NCBI GenBank assembly: GCA_009843865.1
Contig: VYCQ01000032.1
Span: 1 to 41,790 of the forward strand
Origin: Acidimicrobiia bacterium
GTDB taxonomy: Bacteria > Actinomycetota > Acidimicrobiia > Acidimicrobiales > Bin134
Direction of reading: 5' to 3'
Length of the DNA: 41,790 nucleotides
Shown here: positions 15,300-22,939 of the stretch, piece after piece
Position numbering within the stretch: position 1 is the stretch's first letter
Layout: every line of letters begins with the position of its first letter
Position numbers and translations under genes: made by a program
Notes under the pieces: generated by a model
What the model was told of the DNA's origin: nothing
Database searches by the model: none
The model's input: the letters and a program-made list of their open reading frames with translations, nothing else

Positions 15300-17036
15300 G
15301 TGCGTGAGGTTAAGGTTGTCAAGATTGTAGCTGCTCTTTTAACAGCAGGGTTGTTGGCAGCTAGCGGATGTGTCGACGACTCTGAGGTAGGCCAACCCTT
15401 GTTGACTCAGTTGGTAGATGGTGCGGGTTGGCCTACTCTAGTTAGTCCAACAGAGTCTTCGCTTGCTACTGCGATCAGCACACCTCAAGTAGGACTGGAA
15501 ATAGAAGCAGCACCGGAAATATCTGAAGAGGTATTCGAAGAGACAAAGGTGTCGGGTGGGGATTTTGCAGACCCATTGACCGAGGAGCTTCATTTCGCGT
15601 TGGCTGAGGAGCTTCAAACATTGGCGGAGATGGCTAGTTCTTGGAATCCAGATGTGCGTGTCTCAATTACTGTGGAGTTGTCTGATGGGTTCCGACACGG
15701 TTTGTCCCCGCAGGAAAGTCACAATTCGGCTAGCGCTACGAAGTCGTTGTGGGCGGCTGCGGCCTTAGATGTTGTGGGGTTGGAAGCAGCTCAGTCGTTG
15801 AGTTATGCGGCTTTGGTTGACTCCCACAATTTGGCTGCTGGTCAGCTCATTGACTTGGCAGGGGGAGTGGATGCAGTCAATGAGTGGGGCCGCAATGTGG
15901 CAAGGTTGCAAGAAACCTATCTAGAGGCTTGGCGATTTGGTGCAGACGACAGGGTTGCCAGCGATTTTAATCCCGATAAACCCCTAGGTAATCGCACTAG
16001 TACTTCTGATCTTGCCAAGTTCTATGCGCGGTTTTATCGGGGTCAACTTTTAGACGCTTCGCTCACAGCGGCATTGCAACAGTGGTTGCGCGACACTCCA
16101 CGTTCGATGGCCACTTCTACTGAGCTTGGCGGGGTTTTGCTGGATCGGTTGCCGCGGGAGGTGGCTGCTGCCTCCCTGCATAAGGGTGGTTGGTTGCCTC
16201 CGGGCTGTTGTTCGATCGAACTTCGGCATATGTTGGACGCTGGGGTGATAGTGCTGCCCGATGGTGAGTGGTTTTCTGTAGCGGTATTGAGCACGCGTGG
16301 GGAGTACTTTGATCAGACCGTTAGGTGGGTGTCGTTAGCGGCATGTCGCCTTTATGTCATCATCGCCAAAGATTTAACCGCAAGTTGCGACAGGCCAGGT
16401 GATGGGGTTCATGATCCCGCAATTTGGTTGCTTAAACCCGATGTTTTAATTGAAAGCCCAACCCAATCTGCTAGCGAACCTGCACCGGTGTTGTATTTTA
16501 CTTTTGACGATGGTCCTGATCCGATTTACACGCCGCAGATTTTAGATGTGTTGAAGCGTTATGGGGTGCAGGCAACCTTTTTCGTGGTGGGTTCGGTGGC
16601 TGCAAGTCAACCTAATCTTTTGCAGCGTATTATGGACGAGGGGCACGCCGTTGCCAATCACACTTGGAATCATGATGACTTAACGAAGCTCACGCGTGCA
16701 GAGTTTGACGAGACCGTTGGGCGTACAGAAACCTTGTTAGGCACTGACGGCGCAAATTGCCTGAGGCCACCTTATGCTTTGTTTAACGAAACCACTCGTT
16801 TGTGGGCTTTGGAACATGGGTTGGAGGTAGTCACGTGGGATTTCAGTCCGAAAGATTGGGAGCCACAGTCGCCCGAAAAGATTGCACGCAAGATCGTGGC
16901 TAACGCTTATAACAACGCGATTCTCTTGCTTCACGATGGTGGTGGAAACCGCTCTTCAACCGTGCTTGGCCTTGAACTGGCTTTAGAAGAGTTATCCCAA
17001 AAAGGTTTTCAATACAACACACTTGACTGTGCTTAA
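15300..17036 (+). CDS. lipoprotein fusing a serine beta-lactamase/PBP-like domain to a NodB polysaccharide deacetylase
   Basis: From the GTG at 15300 the protein has 578 residues. Residues 1-24 form a lipoprotein signal (LLAASGC, Cys24), followed by a Glu-rich linker to about 95. Residues 96-360 look like a class A beta-lactamase/DD-peptidase fold with its three active-site motifs in order: SATK (145-148), SHN (175-177) and KGG (295-297). Residues 396-578 form a NodB deacetylase domain with TFDDGPD (401-407, Asp403/Asp404), the metal histidines of NHTWNH (His454, His458), RPPY (489-492) and LLLHDGG (His545), all apparently intact. It would be tethered outside the membrane, where both domains could act on peptidoglycan. 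An ORF extends upstream into plsC, but the signal peptide fixes the start at 15294 or 15300. Confidence 0.85.
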   Translation: MREVKVVKIVAALLTAGLLAASGCVDDSEVGQPLLTQLVDGAGWPTLVSPTESSLATAISTPQVGLEIEAAPEISEEVFEETKVSGGDFADPLTEELHFALAEELQTLAEMASSWNPDVRVSITVELSDGFRHGLSPQESHNSASATKSLWAAAALDVVGLEAAQSLSYAALVDSHNLAAGQLIDLAGGVDAVNEWGRNVARLQETYLEAWRFGADDRVASDFNPDKPLGNRTSTSDLAKFYARFYRGQLLDASLTAALQQWLRDTPRSMATSTELGGVLLDRLPREVAAASLHKGGWLPPGCCSIELRHMLDAGVIVLPDGEWFSVAVLSTRGEYFDQTVRWVSLAACRLYVIIAKDLTASCDRPGDGVHDPAIWLLKPDVLIESPTQSASEPAPVLYFTFDDGPDPIYTPQILDVLKRYGVQATFFVVGSVAASQPNLLQRIMDEGHAVANHTWNHDDLTKLTRAEFDETVGRTETLLGTDGANCLRPPYALFNETTRLWALEHGLEVVTWDFSPKDWEPQSPEKIARKIVANAYNNAILLLHDGGGNRSSTVLGLELALEELSQKGFQYNTLDCA

Positions 17037-17094
17037 TTGTGCGTAGGCCCTAATTGGTTGGGAGTGATAACCAGCGCCGTTAAGATGCGCCAAC

Positions 17095-17886
17095 GTGTTG
17101 GGTTTACCTCACCCCACGATCGTGCTGTCTTTGGCTAGTGTGTCTGTGTCGTTGATCTCTATTCCTTTTGGATGGGGTAACGAGATGGGTCTTGGTGGGG
17201 CTCAGCAGCTGCTGAGCATTGCTTTCACTGTTTTGGCCATGGCGTATGCGGTTGGAGCAATTTGGGCCATTTTTATGCAATGGCACGGCGACCGTGCTCA
17301 TCCATCGGTACTGATGGGGTCGGCCGCTATAGCAGTGAGCGCTACTGCTCTTCCGTTGTGGTATACTAGTTCTGCTGGTCAGGATGCTCCGCATTCCGCT
17401 TTTTTCATTGTGATTGCTGCAATAGCTATGTTGCTGACCTCTGCTTGTATAACCACTGCTTTGGGCAGGATTGCTGGCGACCGTTATTTGAGCAGTCTTT
17501 CCTCTCCAGAACTCGTTATGTTGGAGCAGCGTTTGCAAGCGTTTCCCCGAACGCTGGAAAGCGCAGCTTTAGACGATATTGCTGATACTTATGATGCTGT
17601 GCGAGAGGGTATTAGGCGCGCGGTGGAAAACGGGACCTGCTCTAGAGATTTCATCCGGACTCAAGTGGGCGAGCTTCGGTCTCTGGCAGATCGAGTGGGT
17701 GTGTCCCCTACTGCAGACGCTATCCGCTCAGAAGCTCGTTTGTTTAAGCGTAAAGCTGGTGGCAGGTTGCGCCAACGTCATGTTTCGGCTGCTCAGTTTA
17801 TTCAGAGGCGTTGCCGTCAGCGTTTTGCAGCTGCGGTGCTGGCTAATAGGCAGTTAAATCGGCCCCAAATGCCCAATACTTCTTGA
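17095..17886 (+). CDS. four-helix membrane protein with basic helical tail, unknown function
   Basis: I do not recognise the family. The N-terminal half contains four hydrophobic helices (about residues 7-25, 38-60, 73-92 and 100-123). The C-terminal half (125-263) looks helical and soluble, with LEQRLQAFPRTLESAALDDIADTYDAVREGIRRAV and then an Arg/Lys-rich end, probably cytoplasmic. GTG at 17095 is used; no convincing ribosome site is visible, and TTG at 17098 is an alternative. It follows the NodB fusion gene by 58 bases in the same direction. Codon use and base composition match the neighbours, which supports a real gene. Confidence 0.65.
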   Translation: MLGLPHPTIVLSLASVSVSLISIPFGWGNEMGLGGAQQLLSIAFTVLAMAYAVGAIWAIFMQWHGDRAHPSVLMGSAAIAVSATALPLWYTSSAGQDAPHSAFFIVIAAIAMLLTSACITTALGRIAGDRYLSSLSSPELVMLEQRLQAFPRTLESAALDDIADTYDAVREGIRRAVENGTCSRDFIRTQVGELRSLADRVGVSPTADAIRSEARLFKRKAGGRLRQRHVSAAQFIQRRCRQRFAAAVLANRQLNRPQMPNTS

Positions 17887-17964
17887 TAATTACGATTTTG
17901 ACGGGTTGGGCTTCTAGCGATTGTGCCTTTCGTGGGCCAGTTCCGCAGGTGGGGAGATGTGGGT

Positions 17965-18075
17965 TTATCCAAGCAGTGCCCACAAAAGGAGTCCTGCGCA
18001 TATCAGCAGCCCCGCAGCCACCAACCAGTAATCAAATCGGCTGCGTTTATGCTGACGGGTGGGATCAAAGCCCAT
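17965..18075 (-). CDS. small membrane protein, 36 residues
   Basis: An ORF of 36 codons runs from ATG at 18075 to TAA at 17965. The product starts MGFDPTRQHKRSRFDYW, a basic amphipathic stretch, followed by one uninterrupted hydrophobic helix (LVAAGLLICAGLLLWALLG, residues 18-36) ending at the stop. The positive-inside arrangement and lack of any other ORF in the 207-base gap favour a genuine gene. Similar short proteins with a basic FDY-type opening and a single C-terminal helix are, as I recall, found in other actinobacteria; I cannot check this. The start codon lies only 18 bases from that of the divergent cytochrome gene. No ribosome site is seen, so translation may be leaderless. Confidence 0.65.
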   Translation of the reverse strand: MGFDPTRQHKRSRFDYWLVAAGLLICAGLLLWALLG

Positions 18076-18093
18076 GCTTTAAGTATTGTGTAA

Positions 18094-18462
18094 GTGGTGG
18101 TGATAAGGAAAGTTTGCAGGTTGGCCTGGTTCTTGTTGGTGATGAGCGTGCTGAGTTTTGCTAGCTGTGGTGTTGCAGAATCGCCGGAGGTGTCCGTAGG
18201 TGCTGATGGCACGCCAGATTGGGTTTTGGCTAGTGGCAGAGAAGTGTTTGTGGATCGGTGTAGTTCTTGTCATGATGGTGATGGGAGCGGCACGATAACA
18301 GGTCCCCGTTTGAATAACGGTCGCTTGCTTGCGGTTTATTCTGATTTGGAGGCAGCTGCTGTCGTGGTATCGCAAGGCAGGAATGGCATGCCGGGGTTTT
18401 CTTCTTCTCTGACTTCCGCTGAGATTAACGCCGTTTTGCGCTACATCAGTGAGGTGTTGTAA
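18094..18462 (+). CDS. c-type cytochrome lipoprotein (class I, single heme)
   Basis: The 122-residue precursor has a lipoprotein signal ending SFASC (Cys25), so the mature protein should be anchored outside the membrane. The heme c attachment motif is CSSCH (56-60), and the distal ligand is probably Met99 in NGMPGF, followed by a C-terminal helix SAEINAVLRYISEVL typical of class I cytochromes. It likely carries single electrons between respiratory complexes; the partner is unknown. Starts at GTG 18094 or GTG 18097 are possible; TATTGT at 18084-18089 would place a leaderless start at 18097. It is divergent from the small membrane protein gene. Confidence 0.85.
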   Translation: MVVIRKVCRLAWFLLVMSVLSFASCGVAESPEVSVGADGTPDWVLASGREVFVDRCSSCHDGDGSGTITGPRLNNGRLLAVYSDLEAAAVVVSQGRNGMPGFSSSLTSAEINAVLRYISEVL

Positions 18463-18487
18463 GCCGAGGTATAACGCTTCGATGCAA

Positions 18488-18517
18488 TTGTCACAGTTTA
18501 GGTGCAACGGTCATACT
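18488..18517 (+). promoter_or_regulatory. promoter upstream of comM
   Basis: TTGTCA (18488-18493) and CATACT (18512-18517) are separated by 18 bases, resembling a housekeeping sigma-70 type promoter. Transcription would begin near 18524, giving an 80-base leader that contains the predicted folded element before comM. Confidence 0.5.
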
Positions 18518-18529
18518 CTCACGGTAGGG

Positions 18530-18599
18530 TGTGCTTGGCGTTCGTGACTTGCCTTAGAGGTCACCCTGTCGGTACGGGGGCTCACCCCGAGAAAGCACA
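18530..18599 (+). ncRNA. predicted three-way-junction leader RNA before comM
   Basis: The 70 bases fold on paper into a closed junction. A seven-pair outer helix joins 18530-18536 (TGTGCTT) with 18593-18599 (AAGCACA). Inside are a seven-pair hairpin, GTGACTT (18544-18550) with AGGTCAC (18558-18564) around a seven-base loop, and a five-pair hairpin, CGGGG (18575-18579) with CCCCG (18585-18589). The outer helix ends five bases before the GTG start of comM, where a ribosome site would be expected and none is seen. An alternative pairing AGGGTG/CACCCT is also available (18525-18530 with 18562-18567). I do not recognise a known riboswitch class. Confidence 0.4.
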
Positions 18600-18604
18600 G
18601 CTAC

Positions 18605-20137
18605 GTGCTCGCCACTATTTCCGCCTCGGTACTTGCAGGCATTACCGGTCATCGGGTTGCTGTGGAAGTTCATGTTGCATCAGGGCTTCCTACTTTTACT
18701 GTGGTGGGTCTTCCAGATGCTGCCTGTCGCGAAGCTCGAGATCGGGTTCGGGCTGCCCTGCTTTCAAGCGGGGTCTTGTGGCCTCCCGGGAGGATTACCG
18801 TCAATTTGGCTCCATCGGGCATTCGCAAAGAAGGCTCTGGTTTAGATTTAGCTATTGCTATAGGGGTGTTGGTTGCTGATAAGCAGCTGAGTGCCGAAGT
18901 GGTGGCAGATATGGCATTTCTGGCCGAGTTGGGTTTAGACGGTCGTCTGAGGGGGGTGCCTGGGGTGCTTCCGCAAATCCGCTGTTTAAAAAGTACTGCG
19001 GTTGTGGTGGCACCTGAAAGTGCTGCTGAAGCTGCTCTCGCAAATGGGCCGCTGGTTCGTTCGCCAGCCACTTTGGAGGAACTGGTGTTGGCACTGCGAG
19101 GGGATAAGCCCTGGCCTGATCCAACATCGGTACCTTCTAGTACGGCTATAGAAGCGGTGGCAGATTTGGCCGATGTTAGGGGGCAACACTTGGCTCGGAT
19201 GGGTTTAGAGGTGTCCGCAGCAGGCGGTCATCATCTCTTGATGATCGGTCCGCCTGGGGCTGGTAAAACCATGTTGGCCAGACGGCTAACTGGTTTGTTG
19301 CCTGCTTTAGATGAAACCACTGCTATTGAAACCACCATGGTGCATTCTGCTGCCGGTTTGGATTTGCCTTCTGGTGGGCTTATCCGCTTAGCGCCATGGC
19401 AGGCACCTCATCATTCTGCCTCAATGATTGCTCTCGTGGGAGGTGGTAGCAGAGCTTTGCGTCCGGGTGCCATAAGCTGCGCTCACGGTGGTGTGTTGTT
19501 TCTGGATGAGATGGGCGAGTTTGCGCCGCAGGCTTTAGATGCGTTACGTCAGCCTCTTGAAGAGGGGGTTATTAGGGTAAACCGTGCCACCGCTGCCACA
19601 TCATTTCCGGCACGATTTTTGTTGGTAGGTGCCATGAATCCTTGTCCTTGCGGCGAGTTGGGACAGCCGGGCATGTGTCGTTGCACTCCAATGGCGCGGC
19701 TTCGCTATGCCCGTCGGTTGAGCGGTCCTTTGTTGGATCGCTTTGATCTACGCATTCATGTGGGCCGTCCAGAGGTGAGCGATCTTTTTGATACAAAGCC
19801 GGGGGAATCTACTGCTCAGGTCAGGCACCGTGTTGATCAAGCACGAGCTGCTGCTCGCCAGCGCGGTGTATCAGCCAACAGCGAGCTAGCTGACGATGCT
19901 TTAGAAGAATGCGCTCCGCTTGATCCAGATGCTAAGAATCTTTTTACTAAAGCGATAGCTGATGGTCGCCTAACTGCTCGGGGGTTTCAGCGGGTGCGTC
20001 GGGTGGCGTTGACCATTGCTGATTTGGCTGGGCAGTCGCCACCGCTTACTAGCGATAACGTGGCACAGGCCTTGTTTATGCGCACTGAGCCGGTAACGGT
20101 GGCTCAAGATCCAGTGAGCTTGGTGCATGCCCGCTGA
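18605..20137 (+). CDS. comM: YifB/ComM family magnesium-chelatase-like AAA+ ATPase
   Basis: This 510-residue protein has the three-part ComM layout: an N-terminal Lon-protease-like substrate fold (ASGLPTFTVVGLPDAACREARDRVRAAL, 25-52), a central AAA+ domain with Walker A GPPGAGKT (215-222) and Walker B GGVLFLDE (295-302), and a C-terminal Mg-chelatase-like domain with MNPCPCGE and RYARRLSGPLLDRFDLRI. ComM is a hexameric helicase that promotes branch migration when transformed DNA is integrated. It is followed immediately by dprA, which loads RecA on incoming single strands, an arrangement common in actinobacteria. GTG at 18605 is the start because an in-frame stop lies upstream at 18545 and the family begins MLAT. 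Confidence 0.92.
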   Translation: MLATISASVLAGITGHRVAVEVHVASGLPTFTVVGLPDAACREARDRVRAALLSSGVLWPPGRITVNLAPSGIRKEGSGLDLAIAIGVLVADKQLSAEVVADMAFLAELGLDGRLRGVPGVLPQIRCLKSTAVVVAPESAAEAALANGPLVRSPATLEELVLALRGDKPWPDPTSVPSSTAIEAVADLADVRGQHLARMGLEVSAAGGHHLLMIGPPGAGKTMLARRLTGLLPALDETTAIETTMVHSAAGLDLPSGGLIRLAPWQAPHHSASMIALVGGGSRALRPGAISCAHGGVLFLDEMGEFAPQALDALRQPLEEGVIRVNRATAATSFPARFLLVGAMNPCPCGELGQPGMCRCTPMARLRYARRLSGPLLDRFDLRIHVGRPEVSDLFDTKPGESTAQVRHRVDQARAAARQRGVSANSELADDALEECAPLDPDAKNLFTKAIADGRLTARGFQRVRRVALTIADLAGQSPPLTSDNVAQALFMRTEPVTVAQDPVSLVHAR

Positions 20138-21305
20138 TGTTTGTTCTGCCAGCGTTCAAGGTATGAAGTCCTTTCAAGACACTGTGTCTAAGCAGGATGT
20201 ACCTAAGCAGGATTTGCCCCCAGAGGCGTGGCTTGTGGCTTTAGCGTCTTTGCCTGCGGTGGGTCCGATGCGGCTACGAGCACTGTTAGATATTGCTGGT
20301 CCGCAGACTGTGTGGGGTCGCTTGCTGTCGTCTGGCGATGCCGAGCTAGCTCAAGTTGCTGGCAGCACCGACTTGCTGGCGAGTTGGTGTCGTTGTGCAT
20401 GTGAGTTAGATGTGGCTTTGTTGTGGTGCTTGCACCAAAACAAAGCCATTGGGGTGACGGCTTGGGGCACGCCTAGCTACCCCGAAGTGTTATCGGATGA
20501 TATTGAACCCCCTGCGGTGTTGTTTTATCAGGGTGATCTCAGCGTGGTTGTGGGCCCGAGGGTAGCGCTGGTGGGAACGCGCAGATGCACTCGCTACGGC
20601 AGTGAAGTAGCTTTTGAACTAGGACGAGACTTAGCCAAGGCAGGAGTGGCAGTGGTCTCGGGGCTAGCGTTGGGCATTGATGGTGCTGCCCATGCTGGTG
20701 CTTTGGAAGCTTGCGCAGCGCCACCTATCGCAGTGGTGGGTAGTGGCCTAGATCGGGTGTATCCCGAGCGTAATCGCTCGCTTTGGCAAGCTGTAGCTGC
20801 TGCTGGGGTGCTTTTGGGAGAGGCACCGTTAGGAGCGGCTCCGGAGCGCTGGAGGTTCCCTGCTCGTAACCGCATCATTGCTGCTTTAGCCGATGTGGTA
20901 GTGGTGGTGGAGTCGCATTCAGCGGGTGGATCTATGCATACGGTGGCTGAAGCATTGAAACGAGATCGTTATGTAATGGCTGTGCCTGGGCCGGTTAGGA
21001 GCTCAGCTTCGGGCGGCTGTATCGACTTGCTTGCTGATGGAGGGGCACCTTGTAGAGATGCTAGCGATGTGTTGCTAGCTCTTGGGGCATCGCTGTTTGA
21101 GTCACCCAAGTTGGATACAAGGAAGCCACCTGATGCCATAGAGCAACAGGTGCTAGATGCTTTAGGTTGGCAGCCAGCTGATCCAGAGCAGATCAAGTTG
21201 CGTAGTGGTCTCACAATGGCACAGGTGGCGTGTGCAATCGAGGAACTACGTGCAGCGGGGTGGGTAGCGATATCGGGACGTTGGATTGAACAGGTGGCTC
21301 GATGA
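20127..21305 (+). CDS. dprA: DNA processing protein DprA (Smf)
   Basis: The 392-residue product contains the DprA Rossmann-like core: PPAVLFYQGDL, VALVGTRRCTRYGSEVAFELGRDLAKAGVAVVSGLALGIDGAAHAGAL and VYPERNRSLW, with RFPARNRIIAALADVVVVVE and GSMHTVAEALKRDR. An N-terminal helical region resembles a SAM domain, and a winged-helix DprA_WH domain (QQVLDALGWQPADPEQI to the C-terminus) completes the usual architecture. DprA binds single-stranded DNA and recruits RecA during transformation. The ATG at 20127 overlaps the end of comM by 11 bases; a second in-frame ATG at 20163 is possible. The N-terminal linker contains a short duplication (KQDVPKQDLP), encoded by repeated AAGCAGGAT. Confidence 0.92.
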   Translation: MPADVCSASVQGMKSFQDTVSKQDVPKQDLPPEAWLVALASLPAVGPMRLRALLDIAGPQTVWGRLLSSGDAELAQVAGSTDLLASWCRCACELDVALLWCLHQNKAIGVTAWGTPSYPEVLSDDIEPPAVLFYQGDLSVVVGPRVALVGTRRCTRYGSEVAFELGRDLAKAGVAVVSGLALGIDGAAHAGALEACAAPPIAVVGSGLDRVYPERNRSLWQAVAAAGVLLGEAPLGAAPERWRFPARNRIIAALADVVVVVESHSAGGSMHTVAEALKRDRYVMAVPGPVRSSASGGCIDLLADGGAPCRDASDVLLALGASLFESPKLDTRKPPDAIEQQVLDALGWQPADPEQIKLRSGLTMAQVACAIEELRAAGWVAISGRWIEQVAR

Positions 21306-21307
21306 TG

Positions 21308-21337
21308 TTGTTTCAGCAAGGCAGATTGTTTCAGCAA
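21308..21337 (+). repeat. 12-base direct repeat between dprA and xerC
   Basis: TTGTTTCAGCAA occurs exactly at 21308-21319 and again at 21326-21337, with a period of 18 bases, in the 60-base spacer. Confidence 0.8.
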
Positions 21338-21365
21338 TGTTCTCTTCTCAAAGTAGCCTGGAAGG

Positions 21366-22268
21366 ATGATGGGATGGGATTTGGAGGATTTTGTGGCTTC
21401 TGTAGCCTCGGTTTCGCCCGCGACAGCTGATACGTATTGCCGCGAGGTCAAAACGTTTGTTCAGTGGCTAGGTCAAGATAACGCTAAAGCCGCATTGGTT
21501 GCATTGGGGCCTGGCTATGTGCAAAACAAGATGGTGCGTAGGTATCTGGCGTATTTGAGCGCTAAGGGTTATGCCCGCAAGACCGTAGCTCGTAAGGCAT
21601 CCTCATTACGTCGATACTTTTGTTGGGCCGAACGCACCGGACGCGTCTGCGCAGATCCCACGGTTGGTGCGTCGGTACCGCTTCGCGAGCGTCGCTTGCC
21701 CAGGGTTTTGCGTCCGGACGAGTTGGAAGTTCTTTTGGACAAGCCACGACCAGCAATTAGTAATGACAGCATCGCCCGCCGTCAACGTGATGATGCTGTG
21801 ATTGAGTTGTTGTATGGCAGTGGGTTGAGGGTGAGCGAGGTGTGCGCCATGCAGGTGGAAGATGTAGATCTGAAGCGATATCGGCTGATTGTGCATGGTA
21901 AGGGTGCCAAGCAACGGGTGGTGCCCCTGAGCGAGCCTGCGGCTTTGGCTTTAGAGGCGTGGTTGAGTGAGGGCAGAGCGGAGATGGCCGACCCGAATGT
22001 TGTTGGTGAGGCTGTGTTTGTGAACTTGCGCGGCCGTCTGTTGAATACGCAGGCGGTACGACGTTTGTTAGACCGTAGAGCTAAAACTAAGACTAACCCG
22101 CACGCATTGCGCCATACTTTCGCCACTCATCTCTTAGATGGCGGGGCTGATTTACGGCAGGTGCAAGAGATGTTGGGTCATTCTGATTTGGGGTCAACGC
22201 AGGTTTACACTCATGTCAGCAAAGAACGTCTGCGCAAGGTGGTGCAAGATAGTCATCCTCGTGCTTAG
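21366..22268 (+). CDS. xerC: tyrosine recombinase XerC
   Basis: This 300-residue recombinase has an N-terminal SAM-like core-binding domain (about 5-95) and a C-terminal catalytic domain with all active-site residues: Arg155 (SGLRVSE), Lys179 (HGKGAKQR), His246 and Arg249 (HALRH), His272 (GHSDLGST) and the nucleophile Tyr281 (VYTHV). It resolves chromosome dimers at dif with XerD; no dif site was recognised in the window. Length and location (between dprA and rpsB) match chromosomal XerC rather than a phage or integron integrase. The start is ATG 21366 or 21369; GGAAGG lies directly before the first, which favours the second. Confidence 0.9.
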   Translation: MMGWDLEDFVASVASVSPATADTYCREVKTFVQWLGQDNAKAALVALGPGYVQNKMVRRYLAYLSAKGYARKTVARKASSLRRYFCWAERTGRVCADPTVGASVPLRERRLPRVLRPDELEVLLDKPRPAISNDSIARRQRDDAVIELLYGSGLRVSEVCAMQVEDVDLKRYRLIVHGKGAKQRVVPLSEPAALALEAWLSEGRAEMADPNVVGEAVFVNLRGRLLNTQAVRRLLDRRAKTKTNPHALRHTFATHLLDGGADLRQVQEMLGHSDLGSTQVYTHVSKERLRKVVQDSHPRA

Positions 22269-22272
22269 TGGG

Positions 22273-22806
22273 GTGTGGAGGTTGAAAGATTTAGTGCCGT
22301 GGGGCTTCATTTGCGGATTAGCAGCGTTCGGCATGATGCTGCTGCTTGAGCAGGGGCAATTGGAGGTGAGATTGGTGGCCATAGGGCAGATGGCATCAGC
22401 GCAGCCGCACACCGTTTTAGAGCCGTTGGTTGTTCGTTATAATCCTCCGCTACAAGCTGAGATTGTTGATTACTTTCGGCCACCTGCTCACATTGGTGCT
22501 CCAGGCAATCGTGGGTGGGAATACAACCCCGAACCTGGCCAACCGGTACATGCTTCAGCGGCTGGTGAGGTGGTATTTGCTGGGGTTGTGGTGGGCAATC
22601 GTTTTTTGACCCTGCGACATCTTGACGGGCTGCGTACAACTTATGGATACCTGGCTCAGATTCAGGTTGTTGAGGGAGAAATGGTTGAGGCTGAACAGCT
22701 TATTGGTACTACTACGGGGCGGTTTTTCTTTAGCGTGCGTGCGGGTGATGAGTACCTGGACCCAGCTAGCGTGCTCGCTGCTGGTCGTGTGCGGCTAGTT
22801 GCTTAG
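22273..22806 (+). CDS. membrane-anchored LytM/M23-like protein with degenerate active site
   Basis: A single membrane helix (about residues 10-25) precedes a LytM-like beta domain (about 65-177): FRPPAHIGAPGNRGWEY, PGQPVHASAAGEVVFAG, LTLRHLDGLRTTYGYLA and EGEMVEAEQLIGTTTG. In active M23 peptidases the first motif is H-x3-D; here the matching positions are Asn79 and Glu83. The final H-x-H of the catalytic site is replaced by GRFFFSV (149-155). All expected zinc ligands except possibly His116 are lost, so hydrolysis is unlikely. Similar genes lie between xerC and rpsB in other actinobacteria with the motif intact. It may be a regulatory LytM protein, as EnvC and NlpD are. The start is uncertain: GTG 22261, GTG 22273 and TTG 22282 are candidates. 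Confidence 0.8.
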   Translation: MWRLKDLVPWGFICGLAAFGMMLLLEQGQLEVRLVAIGQMASAQPHTVLEPLVVRYNPPLQAEIVDYFRPPAHIGAPGNRGWEYNPEPGQPVHASAAGEVVFAGVVVGNRFLTLRHLDGLRTTYGYLAQIQVVEGEMVEAEQLIGTTTGRFFFSVRAGDEYLDPASVLAAGRVRLVA

Positions 22807-22814
22807 TGTATGAG

Positions 22815-22842
22815 TTGGCTATTGTCTTAGGTGGTCTAGAGT
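22815..22842 (+). promoter_or_regulatory. possible promoter of the rpsB operon
   Basis: TTGGCT (22815-22820) and TAGAGT (22837-22842) are 16 bases apart in the 133-base spacer before rpsB. An exact direct repeat TGGTCTAG overlaps and follows the second element (22833-22840 and 22845-22852). A leader of about 90 bases would follow, ending in the strong ribosome site AAAGGAG before the ATG. Confidence 0.35.
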
Positions 22843-22939
22843 ATGGTCTAGGCCGCAACAAAATATCGCCCGGAGCATCTCACGGTCGCCGCTTGGTGTT
22901 GGCTTCGGGTTTCGATGAACCGTTGAGAAAGGAGAGAGC

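Noticed and set aside
18530-18599. Possible tRNA in front of comM because of the seven-base loop and five-pair arm
   Set aside because: There are only two internal arms, no TTC-type T loop and no recognisable D arm, so it is not a cloverleaf.
18502-18879. 125-codon plus-strand frame across the comM leader and start
   Set aside because: The peptide is Cys/Arg/Ser-rich and low in normal protein features; it is an out-of-frame reading of comM.
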